In this document: piece after piece, positions 62,611 through 64,000 of the stretch
How the letters are laid out: each line of letters starts with the position of its first letter
Position numbering within the stretch: position 1 is the first letter of the stretch
Assembly (NCBI GenBank): GCA_030745755.1
Contig: JASLOA010000008.1
Location: 52,453-116,452, forward strand
Direction: 5' to 3'
Length of the DNA stretch: 64,000 nucleotides
Source of the DNA: Kiritimatiellia bacterium
GTDB lineage: Bacteria > Verrucomicrobiota > Kiritimatiellia > UBA8416 > JABMPJ01
Position numbers and translations under genes: made by a program
The notes under the pieces: model-generated
What the model was told of the DNA's origin: nothing
What the model saw: only the letters and a program-made list of their open reading frames with translations
Databases searched by the model: none

Positions 62611-63648
62611 ATGAAAACAGTATCTGAGATTGCGGAACTGGTGGATGGTGTCGTCGAAGGTGACGCAAGCGCCACCATTACAGGCTTGGCCGGGCTGCGC
62701 GAAGCCCGCCCCGGCGATCTGTCTCTGCTGATGAGCCATAAGTACGCTGCCGCCCTGGCCGACACGAAGGCGGCGGCCGTCCTCGTGCGCGCCGACTGGC
62801 AGGGCCAGAGCTCCTGTGCGCTCATTCGTGTCGCGAATCCTGACGCTGCTATGACGCAGATTGCGCTCGCGCTTGCCCCGGACTACCCGGCCACGGAGCC
62901 CGGCGTCCACCCGACAGCCGTCGTGGCGGACAGCGTGGTGTTGGGCGAAGGCGTCTGTGTGGGACCGCTCTGCGTCTTGGAGGAAGGCGTGGAGGTCGGC
63001 AAGGGAGCCGTGCTCGTGGCGTCGTGCTTCCTGGGCGCCGGCGCACGTGTGGGCGAAGACAGCGTATTGCATGCGCACGTATCCGTGCGTGAGGGCTGCC
63101 GCCTGGGTGCGCGGGTTCTTGTCCATGACGGTGCTGTCATTGGTGGCGATGGATTCGGCTTTGAGCACCAGGATGATGGACGCTGGGCCAAGATCCCGCA
63201 GGTAGGCATTGTGGAGATTGGCGATGACGTCGAGATCGGTGCCAACACAACCGTAGACCGAGCCCGCTTCGGGCGCACCGTGATCGCGAATGGCGTGAAG
63301 ATTGATAACTTGGTGCAGATTGGACACAACGTGCATGTCGGCGAGAACACAGCGATGGCAGCGCAGGTCGCCATTGCCGGCAGTACGATGCTGGGGCGCG
63401 GCGTGCAAATGGGCGGTCGATCCGGTGCGATCGGGCATGTGACGATTGGGGACAACGCCATTGTAGGCGGTAATAGCGCTGTCGCGAAAGATGTTGAGCC
63501 AGGGGCCATGATGGTGGGATTCATGGCGCGGCCGCACATGAAGTGGAAGCGCATCCGTGCGGCGGAGGAGCGCCTCCCCGAGCTGCTTCACAGGGTGAAG
63601 AAGCTTGAGCAGTTGATTGAAGAGTTGAAGCAGAATAGTGGCGACTGA
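62611..63648 (+). CDS. lpxD: UDP-3-O-acylglucosamine N-acyltransferase
   Basis: A 345-aa lipid A enzyme. The N-terminal uridine-binding domain (KTVSEIAELVDGVVEGDASATITGLAGLREARPGDLSLLMSHKYAAALADTKAAAVLV) precedes a left-handed hexapeptide-repeat helix (VVLGEGVCVGPLCVLEEGVEVGKGAVLVASCFLGAGARVGEDSVL). The catalytic His is in NLVQIGHNVHVGENT. The C-terminal coiled coil (HRVKKLEQLIEELKQ) supports the trimer. GAGGTG precedes the ATG at 62611. Confidence 0.95.
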   Translation: MKTVSEIAELVDGVVEGDASATITGLAGLREARPGDLSLLMSHKYAAALADTKAAAVLVRADWQGQSSCALIRVANPDAAMTQIALALAPDYPATEPGVHPTAVVADSVVLGEGVCVGPLCVLEEGVEVGKGAVLVASCFLGAGARVGEDSVLHAHVSVREGCRLGARVLVHDGAVIGGDGFGFEHQDDGRWAKIPQVGIVEIGDDVEIGANTTVDRARFGRTVIANGVKIDNLVQIGHNVHVGENTAMAAQVAIAGSTMLGRGVQMGGRSGAIGHVTIGDNAIVGGNSAVAKDVEPGAMMVGFMARPHMKWKRIRAAEERLPELLHRVKKLEQLIEELKQNSGD

Positions 63649-63704
63649 TCGCGGCTCGCTGGGGACCCTCCAGAAAGCTCAGCAGGAGCCAATGGCAGGT
63701 ATTG

Positions 63705-63846
63705 ACGGGCTGTTGCCCAAACCATCGGGTTTGCTCAAAGGAGATGCTTCGACAAGCTCAGCATGACAAGTTCTCAGGAAACCTGGTAATTTCTGAACTG
63801 TCATCCCGAGCGAAGTCGAGGGATCTCATTTTGGGCAACAGCCCGT
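63705..63846. repeat. Nested long inverted repeat
   Basis: Outer arms ACGGGCTGTTGCCCAAA (63705) and TTTGGGCAACAGCCCGT (63830-63846) are perfect inverted repeats of 17 bp about 110 bp apart. They enclose two copies of the dispersed element: the compensated variant GATGCTTCGACAAGCTCAGC followed by ATGACA (63741-63768) and a normal TGTCATCCCGAGCGAAGTCG (63799). It lies upstream of galE. Confidence 0.85.
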
Positions 63847-63856
63847 TGAGAGGTAA

Positions 63857-64000
<144 letters not shown>

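Overview
The window looks like chromosomal DNA of an uncultured or little-studied diderm bacterium of the PVC group, most likely the Verrucomicrobiota / Kiritimatiellota / Lentisphaerota side. This is an inference from gene content: LPS and outer-membrane genes (lpxD, kdsD, bamA, skp), a type IV pilus operon with a PilM-PilN-like fusion, a double-domain nucleoside diphosphate kinase, deoxysugar (L-rhamnose) catabolism mixed with Gfo/Idh/MocA and uroporphyrinogen-decarboxylase-like genes, and many short palindromic intergenic repeats. GC content is fairly high throughout. No rRNA, prophage, integrase or CRISPR array was seen.

Layout. 1-2023 (minus): eno, a short FtsB-like protein and a partial lipoprotein. 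2101-2398: tandem 80-bp hairpin repeats. 2478-5499: rfbB, a YihY/BrkB membrane protein and a convergent ArgA-type acetyltransferase. 5680-10599: fusA, a small DUF3127-like protein, tRNA-Leu, galK and an outer-membrane barrel. 10714-17416: a type IV pilus operon (secretin, PilM/N, PilO-like, PilP-like, PilB) with overlapping stop/start codons. 17515-20376: a PHP-like protein with rhamnulokinase. 20385-27107 (minus): dapF, ctp, an HU-like gene, pilT, queC and a nucleotide-sugar dehydrogenase. 27206-27833: a tRNA locus with tRNA-Pro, tRNA-Asp, a GIY-YIG nuclease gene and two exact tRNA-Pro halves. 27893-38883: kdsD, cstA, ndk, an aminotransferase, hisS, an IHF-like gene, mtaB, ilvD and a pseudouridine synthase. 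39010-40019: a REP-associated transposase between palindromes. 40056-53058: accessory sugar and carboxylate metabolism (UroD-like, enolase superfamily, PqqD-like, oxidoreductase, ornithine cyclodeaminase, rhaA, class II aldolases, araD-like), a duplicated secreted protein and a lipoprotein. 53108-64000: a housekeeping run ispE, tRNA-Gln, prs, rplY, pth, rpsF, ssb, rpsR, rplI, dnaB, bamA, skp, lpxD and partial galE.

How genes work together. RhaA, RhaB and the aldolase at 47463 would form a complete L-rhamnose to DHAP plus lactaldehyde route, although rhaB lies 27 kb from the others. GalK and GalE supply galactose use. KdsD, LpxD, BamA and Skp build the outer membrane. The pilus operon and pilT give assembly and retraction motors; no pilin or PilC was seen here.

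Most notable structure. On the minus strand at 27206-27735, a tRNA-Pro sequence is present as a 27-nt 5' half and a 33-nt 3' half, cut exactly at the edges of the 17-nt anticodon arm. In each half a palindrome (TCCCGAC...GTCGGGA) takes the place of the arm. Between the halves lie a complete tRNA-Pro(CGG) and a GIY-YIG nuclease gene. This resembles a small selfish element that targets the anticodon arm of a tRNA gene and carries an intact tRNA copy. That reading is an inference; the sequence relations themselves are directly visible.
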